Shown here piece by piece: positions 34,847 through 43,382 of a stretch of 54,216 nucleotides of DNA; the first letter of the stretch is position 1; the number at the start of each line of letters is the position of its first letter. Source of the DNA: JBBQKI01 sp038326725. Lineage in GTDB: Bacteria; Bacteroidota; Bacteroidia; Flavobacteriales; Flavobacteriaceae. The stretch spans positions 1 through 54,216 of the forward strand of contig JBBQKI010000017.1 of assembly GCA_038326725.1 (NCBI GenBank), written 5' to 3'. Position numbers and translations under genes: made by a program. Below the pieces are notes generated by a model, which was not told the origin of the DNA, ran no database searches, and worked only from the letters and a program-made list of their open reading frames with translations.

Positions 34847-35740
34847 TTGTCCGTTTCCCAACCCTACGCCGTTTCTAATTCCATTTTTGGGAACTTTATT
34901 GAAATCACCAAGTTCCGACTTTCGGTAAGCGTTGTTTTTTCTTCAGTCGCGGGTTATTTGTTGGGGGCCGAAACCATCGATTTTTACATTTTACTCTTGT
35001 TGTGCATCGGCGGGTACTGTATGGTAGGGGCTTCAAATATTTACAATCAAATTATAGAAAAAGATTTGGACGCATTGATGGACCGCACCAATAATCGGCC
35101 GTTGCCATCCGAAAGAATGACGGTACAAACGGCATTTGTATTTGCGGCTATTTTGACCCTAGTTGGAATTGCGGTTTTATATGTCATCAATCCCATTACC
35201 GCAATGTTCGGGGCCATTTCGATATTTTTATACGTCAGTATTTATACCCCTTTAAAAACCCGAACGCCCTTGGCGGTTTTTGTGGGCGCTTTTCCCGGGG
35301 CCATTCCATTTATGTTGGGCTGGGTGGCCGCTACCAACAGTTTTGGTATCGAGCCGGGCACGCTTTTTTTGATACAGTTTTTTTGGCAGTTCCCACATTT
35401 TTGGGCTATTGGCTGGTTTCTCTTTGAAGATTACAAAAAGGGTGGATTCTTTATGCTGCCCACCGGAAAACAGGATAAAGGAACGGCCATTCAAATTATT
35501 TTGTATTCCATTTGGACGGTGCTCGTATCTTTAATTCCCGCAGTGGGCGTTACGGGCAGGTTTTTTATAACCCCAGTCTCAGCAATTTTGATTGCATTTT
35601 TAGGGGTTTGGCTAATTTATTATGCAATCCGCCTCTATAAAGTGAAAACAGAAAAAGCGGCTAGGCAACTCATGCTTGTGAGCGTTAGTTATATTACGTT
35701 GTTGCAGGTTATTTATGTACTCGATAAATTTTTAAGATAA
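34847..35740 (+). CDS. ctaB: Heme O synthase (protoheme IX farnesyltransferase)
   Basis: CtaB adds a farnesyl tail to heme b, giving heme O for the oxidase. It is an inner-membrane protein with about eight or nine helices. The family motif NQIIEKDLDALMDRTNNRPLP is complete (Asn/Asp-rich polyprenyl-diphosphate-binding site), and the second conserved region DYKKGGFFMLPT is present. There is no ATG start: the open frame reaches a TTG at 34781, but a good promoter lies inside that extension, so the TTG at 34847 (start LSVSQPYAVSNS, 297 residues) is preferred. Its stop overlaps the next start by one base (TAATG), so the two are coupled. Confidence 0.93.
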   Translation: MSVSQPYAVSNSIFGNFIEITKFRLSVSVVFSSVAGYLLGAETIDFYILLLLCIGGYCMVGASNIYNQIIEKDLDALMDRTNNRPLPSERMTVQTAFVFAAILTLVGIAVLYVINPITAMFGAISIFLYVSIYTPLKTRTPLAVFVGAFPGAIPFMLGWVAATNSFGIEPGTLFLIQFFWQFPHFWAIGWFLFEDYKKGGFFMLPTGKQDKGTAIQIILYSIWTVLVSLIPAVGVTGRFFITPVSAILIAFLGVWLIYYAIRLYKVKTEKAARQLMLVSVSYITLLQVIYVLDKFLR

Positions 35741-36321
35741 TGGATTATACCCAAGGAAGCGAAGAAGAAAAAATAAACCGTGCCAAAAAGAACATGCTTT
35801 GGTTTGGGATGATTAGCTTGACGATGAGTTTTGCAGGGCTTACCAGTGCTTATGTAGTAAGCAAATCGAGACCCGATTGGCTTACCGATTTCCAAATTCC
35901 CCCGGCATTTTACATGAGTTTGGCTGTAATTATTTTAAGCAGTGCAACCTTTTATTTGGCAAAAAAATCCGTTGCCAGTAATCAAAATCGATTGGGATTA
36001 TTGCTTTTGATTGGCACTTTTGTTTTAGGGATTGCTTTTGTGATATTGCAATTTATGGGGTTTTCGCAAATCGTGGCCAATGGCTATTATTTTACGGGTA
36101 GCCAAAGCAGTATTACCACCTCCTTTATTTACCTAGTGGTTTTGCTCCACGTGGCCCACATTTTTGTGGCGCTTATTACATTGATTGTTGTAATTTATAA
36201 TCAATATAAACTGAAGTACCAAAACGGGAAAACCCTTGGAATAGAACTCGCTGCAACTTTTTGGCATTTTGTTGACGTGGTGTGGGTTTACCTGTTTTTA
36301 TTTTTATATTTCGTTAGATAA
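35740..36321 (+). CDS. Cytochrome c oxidase subunit III (short form)
   Basis: A 193-residue heme-copper oxidase subunit III with five hydrophobic segments (about 23-42, 53-73, 88-108, 127-148, 170-190). Conserved features are the His and Glu near LLHVAHIFVALITLI and the closing ELAATFWHFVDVVWVYLFLFLY, typical of the family. It overlaps ctaB by one base. A second, longer subunit III follows, so two versions stand side by side, which is a common arrangement in this group as far as I know. One may be part of the oxidase and the other an assembly partner; the sequence does not decide it. Confidence 0.9.
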   Translation: MDYTQGSEEEKINRAKKNMLWFGMISLTMSFAGLTSAYVVSKSRPDWLTDFQIPPAFYMSLAVIILSSATFYLAKKSVASNQNRLGLLLLIGTFVLGIAFVILQFMGFSQIVANGYYFTGSQSSITTSFIYLVVLLHVAHIFVALITLIVVIYNQYKLKYQNGKTLGIELAATFWHFVDVVWVYLFLFLYFVR

Positions 36322-36331
36322 AAAATAAACG

Positions 36332-36339
36332 TATTTTTG
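36332..36339 (+). promoter_or_regulatory. Candidate -7 box before the long subunit III gene
   Basis: TATTTTTG, an exact TAnnTTTG match, 27 bases before the start codon at 36367. No clear TTG 17-23 bases upstream. Confidence 0.35.
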
Positions 36340-36366
36340 AAACCTATTTAAAAACCAATTTATTTT

Positions 36367-37350
36367 ATGGATGCTACCGTTGTTAAAACAGGTACCGAGG
36401 GCAAAACCTGGGGCGGCGGAAATGAACCGCTAAGGGCTAGTTATGGCAAGCTGATGATGTGGTTTTTCATCGTTTCCGATGCTTTGACTTTTTCCGGTTT
36501 CCTTGCCGCTTACGGATTTTCGAGGTACAAGTTTATAGATGCTTGGCCCATTGCGGACGAGGTGTTCACTCACTTTCCGTTTTTGCATGGGGTAGATGCC
36601 CCTATGTATTATGTAGCTTTCATGACCTTCATTTTGATCTTCTCTTCCGTGACCATGGTTTTGGCCGTGGACGCAGGTCACAAAATGCAGCAAAATAAAG
36701 TAATCCTTTATCTTTTCTTGACCATAATTGGCGGGGCCATTTTCGTGGGCTCACAAGCTTGGGAATGGGCAACATTCATTAAAGGGGACTATGGCGCGGT
36801 GGAAACCAAAGGAGGGCAGATTATCCAATTTTTAGATAACGATGGAGAACGTGTTGCCCTGCGGGATTTTGCAACCAACATTCCTACAACTCGTGAAACC
36901 CATGCTGAAAATGATGCAGTATGGTTTGAAGGGGAAACAGCTTCGCCCACAACTTTTTCAATAGAAGAAGTAAAGGCCGGGTTTTTGGCTAATGAAAATT
37001 TATTGATACGAACACAATTTAAGGATGAAAACGGAGACTATACCGTTTTGTCAAGAGCCGCCTCTGTCAATAAATTACAGGCAGATGGAAAACTGATAGT
37101 GGAAGGTGCCAACCTGCGCCACAATGAATATGGTCACCCTCTTTTTGCCGATTTCTTTTTCTTTATTACCGGCTTTCACGGTTTTCACGTATTTTCTGGA
37201 GTTGTTATTAATTGTATCATTTTCTTTAATGTAATAATAGGTACTTACGAACGGCGGGGTAATTATGAAATGGTCGAGAAAGTCGGACTTTATTGGCACT
37301 TTGTGGATTTGGTCTGGGTTTTTGTATTTACTTTCTTTTATCTTGTTTAA
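36367..37350 (+). CDS. coxC: Cytochrome c oxidase subunit III (long form with soluble insert)
   Basis: A 327-residue subunit III. The first part has membrane helices near 32-50, 75-97 and 112-133 with a WEWATFIKGDYGA end. Residues of about 140-250 form a soluble insert (ETKGGQIIQFLDNDGERV, FEGETASPTTFSIEEVKAG) before the last two helices, which carry FITGFHGFHVFSGVVIN and YWHFVDLVWVFVFTFFY. The family core and the C-terminal signature are intact. The insert would extend from one face of the membrane, perhaps contacting complex III or subunit II; that is inference. It lies 45 bases after the short subunit III gene. Confidence 0.92.
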   Translation: MDATVVKTGTEGKTWGGGNEPLRASYGKLMMWFFIVSDALTFSGFLAAYGFSRYKFIDAWPIADEVFTHFPFLHGVDAPMYYVAFMTFILIFSSVTMVLAVDAGHKMQQNKVILYLFLTIIGGAIFVGSQAWEWATFIKGDYGAVETKGGQIIQFLDNDGERVALRDFATNIPTTRETHAENDAVWFEGETASPTTFSIEEVKAGFLANENLLIRTQFKDENGDYTVLSRAASVNKLQADGKLIVEGANLRHNEYGHPLFADFFFFITGFHGFHVFSGVVINCIIFFNVIIGTYERRGNYEMVEKVGLYWHFVDLVWVFVFTFFYLV

Positions 37351-37364
37351 AACTCTAATAAAAA

Positions 37365-37754
37365 ATGGCACACGGGCACGAACATAGTCTTTCAATATTC
37401 AGAGGCGCTATCACCTTTAAGAATAACATTACCAAAATTTGGGGCATTTTCCTTTTCCTTTCCATTGTAACTATAATTGAAGTTGCCTTAGGAATTATCC
37501 GTCCGGATTTTCTTGTCGAAAATGATTTCCTTGCCATGAAATTGCTAAATTGGATATTCATTTTGCTCACCCTCGTAAAAGCTTATTACATCACTTGGGA
37601 CTTTATGCACATGCGTGATGAGAAAAAAGGCCTTAGACGCGCCGTGGTATGGACCCTTATTTTTCTTGTGGCATATTTGATTCTCTTGATATTGATAGAA
37701 GGAGATTATATTTATGAGGTATATGAAAATAATTATGTAAAATTCGATTTTTAA
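37365..37754 (+). CDS. Cytochrome c oxidase subunit IV family protein
   Basis: A 129-residue membrane protein with three helices (about 24-42, 58-76, 90-112). The segment MKLLNWIFILLTLVKAYYITWDFMHMRDEKKG has the pattern of the prokaryotic oxidase subunit IV family, with a His-Met-Arg turn at the end of helix 2. The N-terminal region is rich in His (AHGHEHSL). It starts 14 bases after coxC and ends the block before a terminator, so it is most likely the smallest oxidase subunit. Confidence 0.88.
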   Translation: MAHGHEHSLSIFRGAITFKNNITKIWGIFLFLSIVTIIEVALGIIRPDFLVENDFLAMKLLNWIFILLTLVKAYYITWDFMHMRDEKKGLRRAVVWTLIFLVAYLILLILIEGDYIYEVYENNYVKFDF

Positions 37755-37772
37755 TAAAACCACTTCAAATTT

Positions 37773-37798
37773 AAAAGCCCTAATTCGGGGCTTTTTTT
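37773..37798 (+). terminator. Rho-independent terminator after the oxidase small-subunit genes
   Basis: An 8-bp stem (37773-37780 with 37788-37795, A-T pairs at the foot) around a seven-base loop, with a T run from 37792 to 37798, about 20 bases after the stop. Confidence 0.85.
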
Positions 37799-37823
37799 AT
37801 GCTTAAAAATTAACGCATAAAGG

Positions 37824-37854
37824 TTGTTTGCCCCCCTTTTTGAAAGTATTTTTG
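37824..37854 (+). promoter_or_regulatory. Promoter of the SCO-type copper-assembly genes
   Basis: TTG at 37824-37826, a 20-base spacer and TATTTTTG at 37847-37854: both elements fit the Bacteroidota consensus. The start codon follows 20 bases after the box. Confidence 0.7.
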
Positions 37855-37874
37855 CAACAGTTTTTTAAATTAAA

Positions 37875-38519
37875 ATGAAAAAGTACAGCGTCCTTGCCCT
37901 CTTGTTTTTGCTTCCCATTACAGCGTACGTCTTCTTCGCTTCGGGCAAAAATAATTTTGCGAACCTCCCGATGCTTACCCCATCAATAAATGAACTAAAT
38001 TCCTTCAAAACCCTTGAAGGAGACACGGTCCAATTTAAAGACCACATCACCGTACTCGGCTTTTTTGGCAGCGACTTGGAAAAGCATCGCGCGTATGCAT
38101 ATAATCTGGCCCACGAAATTTATAAGAAAAATTATGAATTTGAAGATTTCCAATTCGTCATCTTGCTTCCCGAAGGCACCCAACCTCAGGCAAAAAGCAT
38201 AGAAAAAAATTTGGCGCGCATCGCCAGCACCAAAAATTGGAAATTCGCTTATGGCACTCCCCAAGCCATTCGTGAAGTTTTTGCTTCACTTAAAACTGAT
38301 CTTTCATTAGATGAAAACCTTTCAACCCCTTATGTTTTTTTGATCGATAAAGAAGGGGATCTCCGCGGGCGCGACGATGATGAAGATGAAGGTGTGATGT
38401 ACGGGTTCGATTCCAGAGTGATTGCGGAAATAAACAATAAAATGGCCGACGATGTAAAGGTCCTTTTGGCAGAATACAGGATGGCATTAAAAAAATATAA
38501 CTCCAAACGGGAAATTTAA
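37875..38519 (+). CDS. Membrane-anchored thioredoxin-fold protein, cysteine-free SCO-like paralogue
   Basis: A 214-residue protein with an N-terminal membrane anchor (about 5-22) and a thioredoxin-like domain. It contains no cysteine at all. Where the next gene, a true SCO protein, has TTCTDIC, this one has FFGSDLEKHRAY. Its C-terminal part (TPYVFLIDKEGDLRGRDDDE) parallels the SCO stretch FFALVDQKGNIRSRKDENE, including the RxRxDE pattern, which supports a common origin. Without the copper-binding cysteines it cannot act as a standard SCO chaperone; a scaffold or partner role for SCO is possible. It is followed by the SCO gene after two bases. Confidence 0.75.
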   Translation: MKKYSVLALLFLLPITAYVFFASGKNNFANLPMLTPSINELNSFKTLEGDTVQFKDHITVLGFFGSDLEKHRAYAYNLAHEIYKKNYEFEDFQFVILLPEGTQPQAKSIEKNLARIASTKNWKFAYGTPQAIREVFASLKTDLSLDENLSTPYVFLIDKEGDLRGRDDDEDEGVMYGFDSRVIAEINNKMADDVKVLLAEYRMALKKYNSKREI

Positions 38520-38521
38520 AA

Positions 38522-39151
38522 ATGAAAAGGAAAAACTATTCTTATATAGGAATTTCGTTTGTCATCCTAATTTTTGGGATTTGGGCCGTTCCCAAAATAG
38601 TGGAAAAACTTTCCCTCCCCGATCTGTCTATTATTGGCACAGAGCCTGTGCCCCCTTTCAGCTTTACAAACCAAAATGGGGAATCAATAACCAATGAAGA
38701 TTTTAATGGGAAGGTTTATATTGTTGAATTTTTCTTTACCACTTGTACAGATATTTGTCCAATTATGACACAAAACATGGTCAAGATTCAAGATGAATTT
38801 TTTGGAAATGCCGAAGTGGCCATTGCCTCCATCAGCATCGACCCCACACACGATACACCGGATGTTTTAAAGGAATATGCAAAAAATTATAAAATCACCA
38901 AGCCGCAATGGCATCTGCTTACTGGCGATAAAGAGGAGGTGCTCAAGCTATCCAACGAAGGTTTTAAAATCTATGCTGCAGAAAATATTGAGGATGGCAT
39001 TTTTGAACATTCAGGCTTTTTTGCATTGGTGGATCAAAAAGGGAATATCCGTTCCAGAAAAGATGAAAATGAAAATCCAATAGTTTACTATGATGGATTG
39101 GACGACAAAAATATTCAAATGCTGATCGAGGACATTAAAAAATTATTATGA
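38522..39151 (+). CDS. SCO1/SenC-type copper chaperone for cytochrome oxidase
   Basis: SCO proteins deliver copper to the CuA site of oxidase subunit II from the outer face of the inner membrane. The 209 residues have a membrane anchor (about 7-24) and a thioredoxin fold with the copper-binding CxxxC (Cys75, Cys79 in TTCTDIC) and His163 (FEHSGFF). The segment SISIDPTHDTPDVLKEYA is characteristic. Its substrate CoxB is encoded about 24 kb to the left. The stop overlaps the next gene by four bases (ATGA). Confidence 0.95.
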   Translation: MKRKNYSYIGISFVILIFGIWAVPKIVEKLSLPDLSIIGTEPVPPFSFTNQNGESITNEDFNGKVYIVEFFFTTCTDICPIMTQNMVKIQDEFFGNAEVAIASISIDPTHDTPDVLKEYAKNYKITKPQWHLLTGDKEEVLKLSNEGFKIYAAENIEDGIFEHSGFFALVDQKGNIRSRKDENENPIVYYDGLDDKNIQMLIEDIKKLL

Positions 39152-39681
39152 TGCAGCCGGAAATTACCGATTCCTCAAAAAAATATAACATTTGGATTTG
39201 GATATTGTCCATTGCAATTCCAGTAGTTGTGGCCATTTTGTTTTCCGTCCGCATTCCCGGGGTGGATCGGTTGGGTTTTTTACCGCCCATTTACGCTACC
39301 ATTAACGGCTTCACCGCGATTATTTTAATAACAGCTGTCATCCAAATACGAAAAGGGAATAGGATATCCCATGAACGCTTAATGAAAACCGCGATCATCT
39401 TTTCAGTGCTTTTTTTGGTAATGTACATTGCTTATCACATGACCTCCGACCCAACAAAATATGGTGGTACAGGCATAAATGTATATATTTATTACTTTAT
39501 TTTGATTTCACATATTTTACTTTCAATAATCGTGATTCCCTTGGTTTTGGTAACGTACGTTCGGGCCATTTCTGGCAAGTTTTATAAACATCGCAAAATA
39601 GCGCGCTACACCTTTCCCCTTTGGCTTTATGTAGCCGTAACTGGGGTTATCGTATATTTGATGATCTCGCCTTATTATTAA
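39148..39681 (+). CDS. DUF420 membrane protein
   Basis: A 177-residue inner-membrane protein with five hydrophobic segments (about 15-34, 47-66, 83-100, 113-140, 153-172). The pattern INGFTAIILITAVIQIRKGNRISHERLM, MYIAYHMTSDPTKYGG and HRKIARYTFPLWLYVAVTGVIVYLM fits DUF420, related to CtaM-type oxidase assembly proteins. The conserved His residues near the membrane face (in SHERLM, YHMT and the KHRKIARY turn) may bind metal or heme. It overlaps the SCO gene by four bases, which supports a role in oxidase assembly. The precise function is not known. Confidence 0.88.
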   Translation: MMQPEITDSSKKYNIWIWILSIAIPVVVAILFSVRIPGVDRLGFLPPIYATINGFTAIILITAVIQIRKGNRISHERLMKTAIIFSVLFLVMYIAYHMTSDPTKYGGTGINVYIYYFILISHILLSIIVIPLVLVTYVRAISGKFYKHRKIARYTFPLWLYVAVTGVIVYLMISPYY

Positions 39682-39755
39682 TGCTTTAGGCTTTAAGCAT
39701 TACGCTTTATGCCTTTTAAAAAAATAAGAATATTTTAAAGAAAATCTTACTGTAA

Positions 39756-39986
39756 ATGAAGGTCAAAATATCACTGTTATTGATGCTGTTTTTTTTGGTT
39801 TCTCTTCCCGCCGAAGCACAATGCGCTATGTGCCGTGCGGTATTGGAAAGTGAGGAAACCGGCCAAACGGCAAAAGGAATTAACAACGGCATTGTTTATC
39901 TAATGATTTTCCCGTATTTGCTTATGGCGGGGATTGGGTATTTTATTTATAAAAGCAGGAAAAAAACCAGGCCTTCGAAAGAGTGA
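39756..39986 (+). CDS. Small CxxC membrane protein, function unknown
   Basis: A 76-residue protein with a signal-like N-terminus (hydrophobic 5-20, likely cleavage near AEAQ), then CAMC at residues 23-26, a polar stretch (AVLESEETGQTAKGINNG) and one membrane helix (about 45-65) ending in a basic tail. The two cysteines in a CAMC motif could bind metal or form a disulfide. Its place 74 bases after DUF420 suggests a link with copper or oxidase assembly, but nothing in the sequence proves it. Residues after 65 are strongly basic, as expected for a cytoplasmic end. Confidence 0.75.
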   Translation: MKVKISLLLMLFFLVSLPAEAQCAMCRAVLESEETGQTAKGINNGIVYLMIFPYLLMAGIGYFIYKSRKKTRPSKE

Positions 39987-40143
39987 TTTTGTTTATCAAT
40001 TTGAAACTCATCGTTTTTTGAAATGCCACAAAAAATTAAAAAATAACCTATTCCCTGTAACAATCCTTTTTCTAAAGGGTCTTATGGTTTTAGAATTTAA
40101 TTTCCCAAAAAATTTCCCTTAAAATTAGAAACGGCTTAAAATT

Positions 40144-40851
40144 ATGATCGAAATCAAGGATTTGCACAAATCATATCATATGGGGACCAATTCGCTCCAT
40201 GTGCTGAAAGGGATCAATTTTAAAGTGGCCGAGGGCGAAATGGTTTCCATAATGGGCTCTTCCGGCTCGGGAAAGTCCACGTTACTTAACATTCTCGGGA
40301 TATTGGATGAAGCCGATGAAGGCAGTTATACACTAGACGGCACGCTCATTAAAAACTTGAACGAAAGGGTGGCAGCCAAATACCGAAATAAATTTTTGGG
40401 TTTCATTTTTCAATCCTTTAACCTAATCAATTATAAAACCGCGCTCGATAATGTTGCTATGCCCTTATATTATCAAGGGTTGTCGCGTGGACCAAGGATG
40501 GAAAAAGCCATGCATTATCTTGAAAAAGTGGGCTTGGCAGATTGGGCCACCCACCTTCCAAGCGAGCTTTCTGGTGGGCAAAAGCAGCGGGTCGCCATAG
40601 CGCGAGCCTTAGCTAGCGACCCCAAAGTATTGTTGGCCGATGAACCCACGGGAGCACTAGACAGCAAGACTTCCCATGAAGTTATGGAACTTATACAAGG
40701 AATAAATGATGAAGGAAAAACGATACTCATCGTTACCCATGAAGATGATATTGCACACATGACCAAGCGTATCGTGAACATAAAAGACGGGATTATTTTA
40801 GATGATTCCCCCGTTAGTCAAATCCGTGCAAAAAAACCAGCCTATGTTTAG
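40144..40851 (+). CDS. MacB/LolD-type ABC transporter ATPase
   Basis: A 235-residue ATPase that would power the adjacent MacB-type permeases. All motifs are present: Walker A GSSGSGKS (38-45), Q-loop FIFQSFNL, signature LSGGQKQR (142-149), Walker B VLLADEPTG (162-170) and the switch His in LIVTHEDD. The length and motif order fit the MacB/LolD subgroup. The end overlaps the first permease start by eight bases. The 157 bases before it hold no visible gene or promoter of note. Confidence 0.95.
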   Translation: MIEIKDLHKSYHMGTNSLHVLKGINFKVAEGEMVSIMGSSGSGKSTLLNILGILDEADEGSYTLDGTLIKNLNERVAAKYRNKFLGFIFQSFNLINYKTALDNVAMPLYYQGLSRGPRMEKAMHYLEKVGLADWATHLPSELSGGQKQRVAIARALASDPKVLLADEPTGALDSKTSHEVMELIQGINDEGKTILIVTHEDDIAHMTKRIVNIKDGIILDDSPVSQIRAKKPAYV

Positions 40852-42088
40852 CATTGAACGCTGGCAGGAAATTTTCGAGACCATCCGTAAAAACAAACTA
40901 CGGACTTTTCTAACAGGTCTTTCAGTAGCATCGGGCATTTTTATTTTGGTAATCTTACTTGCCATTGGTCAGGGAATGCAGAATGGAATTGCAAAGCAGT
41001 TCGAAGAGGATGCCACAAACCGAATCAGCATTTGGACGGGTGTTACTTCCGAAAGTTTCAAGGGGTTAAACCCCGGCCGCCGAATTCAATTGAATAACCG
41101 GGATTATAATTTGATCGATAATAAAAACACTGAAAAGCTTGAATATAAATCGGGCGTGTTCAGCAATTGGGGTGCCCTTACCACCTATAAAAACCAAAAT
41201 GGCAGTTACAGGGTGGAAGGTGTCCGGGCGGACTACCAATTTCTTGAAAACGAAACCCTCACCCACGGCCGGTACATCAATCAAAGCGATTTGGACACCT
41301 ATGAAAAAGTTGCGGTAATTGGGAACAGGGTTTATTTGGACCTTTTTAAAACAGGAAATGCCATTGGGGAATTTATTGAAATAACAGGAATTAAATTTAA
41401 AGTAGTCGGCATTTATACCGATCCGGGCGGAGAGCGGGAGGAAACCCGGGTTTTTATCCCATTGAGTACAGCACAACGGGTTTATAATGCAGGGGAAAAA
41501 TTACAGTCCATGGCTTTTACCCTTAAACCCGAAGATAATTTTGAAGATGCCCTTGCTGCTTCCGAAGCCTTTTCGGCACAAGTGAAGGCCGATTTAAAAT
41601 CGAGGCACACCGTTTCGCCTACCGATGAAAGTGCTATTGAAATCAATAATTCCCTCGAAAACGCAAAACGTTTTTATGATTTGATGAACATGATGCGTTG
41701 GTTCTTTTGGGGCGTGGGCATTTGCACCATTATAGCCGGTGTGGTGGGTGTGAGCAATATTATGTTGATAATCGTAAAAGAGCGTACCAAGGAAATAGGC
41801 ATTCGAAAAGCAATAGGCGCACAGCCTTGGTCCATCATCGGTATGATTCTTCACGAATCCATTTTCGTGACTGCCATTGCCGGATTTGTCGGTCTTATTT
41901 CAAGTCTTGCTTTATTGGAAGTGGTGGGGCCTTTTATTGAAACAGAGTTTATTTATAATCCTTCAGTAGATTTTACCATTGCCCTTACCACGGTAATTAT
42001 ACTCATCGTGGCTGGAGCTTTGGCAGGTTTTTTCCCCGCATACAAGGCATCCAATGTTAAACCTGTAACGGCTTTGCGAGATGAATAA
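40844..42088 (+). CDS. MacB-type ABC permease, first copy
   Basis: A 414-residue permease. The start at 40844 (MFSIERWQEIFETIRKNKLR) is preferred to an in-frame ATG 42 bases earlier, because it gives the usual short cytoplasmic N-terminus before the first helix. Layout: helix near 24-44, a large periplasmic domain (about 45-285), then three helices at the C-terminus with the FtsX-like stretch VVGVSNIMLIIVKERTKEIG and the closing PAYKASNVKPVTALRDE. The four-helix arrangement with a large outer domain is that of MacB mechanotransmitters, which push substrates through TolC from the periplasm. Overlaps with both neighbours suggest coupled translation. Confidence 0.93.
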   Translation: MFSIERWQEIFETIRKNKLRTFLTGLSVASGIFILVILLAIGQGMQNGIAKQFEEDATNRISIWTGVTSESFKGLNPGRRIQLNNRDYNLIDNKNTEKLEYKSGVFSNWGALTTYKNQNGSYRVEGVRADYQFLENETLTHGRYINQSDLDTYEKVAVIGNRVYLDLFKTGNAIGEFIEITGIKFKVVGIYTDPGGEREETRVFIPLSTAQRVYNAGEKLQSMAFTLKPEDNFEDALAASEAFSAQVKADLKSRHTVSPTDESAIEINNSLENAKRFYDLMNMMRWFFWGVGICTIIAGVVGVSNIMLIIVKERTKEIGIRKAIGAQPWSIIGMILHESIFVTAIAGFVGLISSLALLEVVGPFIETEFIYNPSVDFTIALTTVIILIVAGALAGFFPAYKASNVKPVTALRDE

Positions 42089-43355
42089 ATTGTTCAGCAG
42101 GGATAGTTGGGGTGAAATCATCGAAGCTTTGAGTAGCAATTGGTTCCGGACATTATTAACGGCCTTTGGCGTGTTGTGGGGGATTTTCATTTTGGTTATT
42201 TTGCTCGCTGCCGGAAATGGTTTGGAAAATGGAGTAAAACAAGGCTTTGGCGATATGGCAACCAACACTCTTTTTATGTGGAGCCAAACCGCATCACAAC
42301 CCTATAAAGGCCTTCCAAAGGGAAGACGATACAATTTTAAAACTGGTGATGTGGAAGCAATAAAGCTGAACATTCCCAGCATGAAATATGTTTCTCCCCG
42401 AAACCAACTAGGCGGATTCCAAGGTGCAAATAACGTTGTTCGTGGTTTAAAAACCGGAGCTTTCAATGTTTATGGCGATTATCCAGAAATCATAAAACAA
42501 GAACCGATGGACATTACGTCGGGTAGGTTTATTAACTATTCCGATATAAATGAAAAAAGAAAGGTGGCCATTATTGGCAGCGGGGTAGTTAATACACTTT
42601 ATGCGTCTAATGAAGAAGTAATAGGGTCCTATATAAAAATAAACGGAGTAAATTTTTTGGTCATTGGCACTTATAAAAAGAAAGGCAACAACAATGGCAA
42701 TGCCGAAGAGGCCCAAAAACAAATATTCGTGCCCTTCACTTCTTTTTCCCAAGCCTTTAATATGGGCGATATTGTAGGGTGGATGTCCATTACTTCTGAA
42801 GACGGAACTCCCATCACTAGTTTAAAAAAGCAAATTTTCGATTTAATAAAATCCCGGCATTCCATCCATCCGGATGATGACCGTGCTGTGGGCCATTTTG
42901 ACCTTTTTGAAGAATACAATAAAATTAACGGCTTGTTCACTGCCCTTAATTTTGTAGCCTATTTTGTGGGAATTTTGGTATTGCTTTCCGGAATTATCGG
43001 CATCAGCAATATTATGCTCATCGTGGTAAAAGAAAGGACAAAAGAAATCGGGATTCGACGGGCATTGGGGGCCACACCGTGGAGCATTCGCTCCCAAGTT
43101 TTGTTGGAATCCATATTTTTGACCATAATCTCCGGAATGGCAGGCATTGTACTGGCGTCTGCAATTTTGGCCTTGGTGAACTATCAATTGGACGGGATGG
43201 ATACCAGCGAAATGATGTTTTTAAACCCTTCCGTGAATATTGGGGTAGTTTGCATCGCCTTGCTTATATTAATAATTTCCGGTCTTTTGGCAGGGTTAAT
43301 TCCCGCCCAAAATGCCATTAAAGTCCGCCCCGTTGAAGCTTTGAGAACAGAATAA
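42081..43355 (+). CDS. MacB-type ABC permease, second copy
   Basis: A 424-residue paralogue of the previous permease with the same plan: one helix (about 26-46), a periplasmic domain, then three helices with GIIGISNIMLIVVKERTKEIG and a closing PAQNAIKVRPVEALRTE. It overlaps the first permease by eight bases (ATGAATAA). The pair probably forms a heterodimer driven by the single ATPase. The periplasmic domains differ more than the membrane parts, as expected if they contact different adaptors. Confidence 0.93.
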   Translation: MNKLFSRDSWGEIIEALSSNWFRTLLTAFGVLWGIFILVILLAAGNGLENGVKQGFGDMATNTLFMWSQTASQPYKGLPKGRRYNFKTGDVEAIKLNIPSMKYVSPRNQLGGFQGANNVVRGLKTGAFNVYGDYPEIIKQEPMDITSGRFINYSDINEKRKVAIIGSGVVNTLYASNEEVIGSYIKINGVNFLVIGTYKKKGNNNGNAEEAQKQIFVPFTSFSQAFNMGDIVGWMSITSEDGTPITSLKKQIFDLIKSRHSIHPDDDRAVGHFDLFEEYNKINGLFTALNFVAYFVGILVLLSGIIGISNIMLIVVKERTKEIGIRRALGATPWSIRSQVLLESIFLTIISGMAGIVLASAILALVNYQLDGMDTSEMMFLNPSVNIGVVCIALLILIISGLLAGLIPAQNAIKVRPVEALRTE

Positions 43356-43382
43356 AAATATAAAAACTGAATATCACAACTG

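Noticed and set aside
39680..39701. Hairpin at the end of the DUF420 gene as a terminator
   Set aside because: A seven-base AT-rich stem without a T run after it; too weak to call.
40802..40843. Earlier ATG for the first MacB-type permease
   Set aside because: It lies deep in the ATPase gene and adds 14 residues with no counterpart in the second permease; the ATG at 40844 fits the usual start.
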